A stretch of 22,087 nt of DNA from Bacillota bacterium (GTDB lineage: Bacteria > Bacillota > Clostridia > TANB77 > CAG-465). Of the stretch, positions 21,066 through 22,087 are shown in pieces. Made by a program: the position numbers and the translations under genes. The stretch is from NCBI GenBank assembly GCA_023410645.1, contig JAEYPQ010000028.1, forward strand, positions 1-22,087, written 5' to 3'. Below the pieces are notes generated by a model. It was not told where the DNA came from. It saw nothing but the letters and a program-made list of their open reading frames with translations, and did no database searches. Positions within the stretch are counted from its first letter, which is position 1. Each line of letters starts with the position of its first letter.

Positions 21066-21287
21066 TAAAGCAAAGAAAATACCACTTAAAGCACATGAAA
21101 ATATATGTGCATTATATAAAGAAGTATAATAAAAGATGTAAGAGATAGCATAAAAGTAACATTTAATAAGAAAGAAGCAGAAAATGTAATATTATAAAAA
21201 ATGATATAATAGATTATACAACCTATAAAGCGAAAAATCTAAAGGGTGATTATCTTTTGGTAATTATCCTAAAAAAAGGAGAATATT
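21066..21287 (+). other. Gap with coding relic, promoter and leader hairpin
   Basis: One frame reads SIIKDVRDSIKVTFNKKEAENVIL before a TAA at about 21196-21198, with a stop just upstream and no start codon or binding site, so it looks like a gene fragment. An extended -10 promoter, TGATATAAT (21202-21210), without a clear -35 serves the next gene. Its leader has a hairpin: AGGGTGATTAT (21243-21253) with GTAATTATCCT (21260-21270), three G-U pairs, 6-nt loop, ending 6 bases before the ribosome binding site AGGAG (21277-21281). Confidence 0.45.
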
Positions 21288-21509
21288 ATGAGTGAACAAA
21301 TACTTATGATTTATAAAAAAGGAATTTTCGGAATTGGTGGCAAGCTTCATGAAATTGGAAAGGCTCAGTTTTCAAACAGTGCAGACTACCAAAATTTCAA
21401 CATTGTATTTGGAAACTTTTTTGTATCTGCAACAGATGAAAAAGTATTAGAAAGCAAGTTAAAAGAGTTTACTATTATTGTTGAAGAAAATAACAGTGAA
21501 GATAAGTAA
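21288..21509 (+). CDS. Small soluble hypothetical protein, 73 residues
   Basis: I do not recognise it. The sequence looks like a compact α/β protein: strand EQILMIYKKG, glycine-rich turn GIFGIGGKLHEIG, strands NFNIVFGNFFVSATD, helix EKVLESKLKEF, strand TIIVEE, and an acidic end NNSEDK. No signal peptide or membrane span. ATG 21288 follows AGGAG (21277-21281) at 6 bases, and codon use fits the genome, so I think it is real. Single gene with an extended -10 promoter; no sharp terminator is seen after it. Confidence 0.65.
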   Translation: MSEQILMIYKKGIFGIGGKLHEIGKAQFSNSADYQNFNIVFGNFFVSATDEKVLESKLKEFTIIVEENNSEDK

Positions 21510-21830
21510 AATAAATAAAAAAGTTGCAGATATGATAAATAATTAAAAATAAATTAATACAACTATTCGTAAAAAATAAGATATATAAATTTCATTTAGA
21601 TTACTAATATATTATAATTTAATTACAATTTATAAAAATATTTACAATATTGTATTATATATGTATAATTAAATTAATTAGTAAAAATATGTACTAGATA
21701 TAATTTACTAAAATATTTGTGTTTTATATCTATAGTTGTAATTTTTTGAACCAAATATAAGAATTTATTTTTATATTTAGTTCTTTTTTATATTATAGGA
21801 ATTATCGTCTTTGATGGTTTTACATATTTT
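21510..21830 (+). other. AT-rich gap before the pilin-like gene
   Basis: No gene is supportable. It contains an inverted repeat TTAGTAAA/TTTACTAA (about 21679-21686 and 21705-21712) and a possible -10 TATTAT (21791-21796) for the next gene with only TTTTTA as -35. No riboswitch could be recognised. Confidence 0.35.
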
Positions 21831-21840
21831 AGGGGGGCAT

Positions 21841-22087
21841 ATGAAAAAAGGTATAAGTTTAATTGTATTAATAATAACAATAATAGTAGTGATAATAATA
21901 GCTGGAGCTGTAATACTTAATCTAACTAGGAATAATCCACGAGATAGTGCAGTAAAAGCTAAATTTATGGCCAATTTCACAAATGTGGAAGAGGGTGTTG
22001 GAATATATGCAATGAGTAAGTTATCAGCAGATAATACAAGCTATCAACTACCAATATCAGATAAAGTAACATTAGCAGAAAAAGAAA
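21841..22087 (+). CDS. Prepilin-like (type IV pilin/pseudopilin N terminus) protein, partial at the window end
   Basis: The frame is open to the window edge (82 codons). It begins MKKGISLIVLIITIIVVIIIAGAVILNLTRNNPRD: a short basic leader ending in Gly, then a ~24-residue hydrophobic helix and AVKAKF-type amphipathic continuation, as in type IV pilins and pseudopilins cut by prepilin peptidase after KKG. The Glu normally at position +5 of the mature protein is Val here; gut Clostridia often carry such variants. The downstream NFTNVEEGVGIYAMSK fits the start of the pilin globular part. It would be exported and either assembled into a filament or left in the membrane. ATG 21841 follows AGGGGGG (21831-21837), slightly close. 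Confidence 0.75.
   Translation, partial: MKKGISLIVLIITIIVVIIIAGAVILNLTRNNPRDSAVKAKFMANFTNVEEGVGIYAMSKLSADNTSYQLPISDKVTLAEKE

Noticed and set aside
21091..21110. GCACAT/ATGTGC hairpin as terminator of the XRE frame
   Set aside because: Only 6 bp and followed by ATTATATAAA, no T tract.

Overview
The window is very AT-rich chromosomal DNA from a low-GC Gram-positive bacterium (Bacillota, most likely an uncultured or gut-type Clostridia). The evidence is AGGAGG-type ribosome binding sites, frequent ATG and TTG starts, sigma-A promoters, U-tailed terminators, PadR, YtrA-type GntR, MarR and XRE regulators, and a clostridial-style pilin-like gene at the right edge. TGA is used as a stop (genes ending at 5797 and 13488, and the minus-strand gene ending at 10938), so the standard bacterial code applies. 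I see no tRNA, rRNA, CRISPR array or transposase.

Region 1 (1-5.8 kb): the tail of an upstream gene, a small stand-alone KH-domain RNA-binding protein, a small polytopic membrane protein, a MacB/FtsX-type ABC exporter pair whose permease has a large outside domain with a ~210-residue coiled coil, and a 122-residue orphan protein. Most are separate transcription units bounded by recognisable promoters and terminators.

Region 2 (5.9-10.5 kb): housekeeping nucleic acid and purine genes (CCA-adding/poly(A) polymerase family enzyme with HD domain; adenine and hypoxanthine phosphoribosyltransferases). Between the last two sits a PadR regulator overlapping a membrane protein that joins a PadR-partner prefix domain (HAAS type) to an FtsW/RodA/SpoVE-like (SEDS) transmembrane domain. 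A tandem pair of near-identical 21-bp partial dyads overlaps their promoter.

Region 3 (10.5-15.4 kb) looks accessory: a phage-type small protein, two small membrane proteins, a membrane-anchored DUF5301-like protein, an APH/choline-kinase-like phosphotransferase with an unexplained N-terminal GKGSRLW motif, a Nudix hydrolase and an orphan protein, separated by long gaps with degraded coding sequence.

Region 4 (15.4-18.1 kb): a YtrA-type GntR regulator, ABC ATPase and six-helix permease form a compact autoregulated exporter operon, followed by a short TM2-domain protein.

Region 5 (18.1-22.1 kb): a ~0.46-kb gene-free stretch, then a MarR regulator with a striking nested palindromic operator, translationally coupled to a DUF6544-type protein. 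Next come a membrane protein of a family I associate with DUF6544 proteins and an XRE-type HTH reading frame that overlaps it and lacks a normal start. A small orphan gene and the start of a prepilin-like gene that runs off the window complete the region. The most rewarding spots for follow-up are the MarR/DUF6544 cassette and its operator, the PadR-SEDS pair, the overlapping XRE frame, and the kinase with the nucleotidyltransferase-like N terminus.
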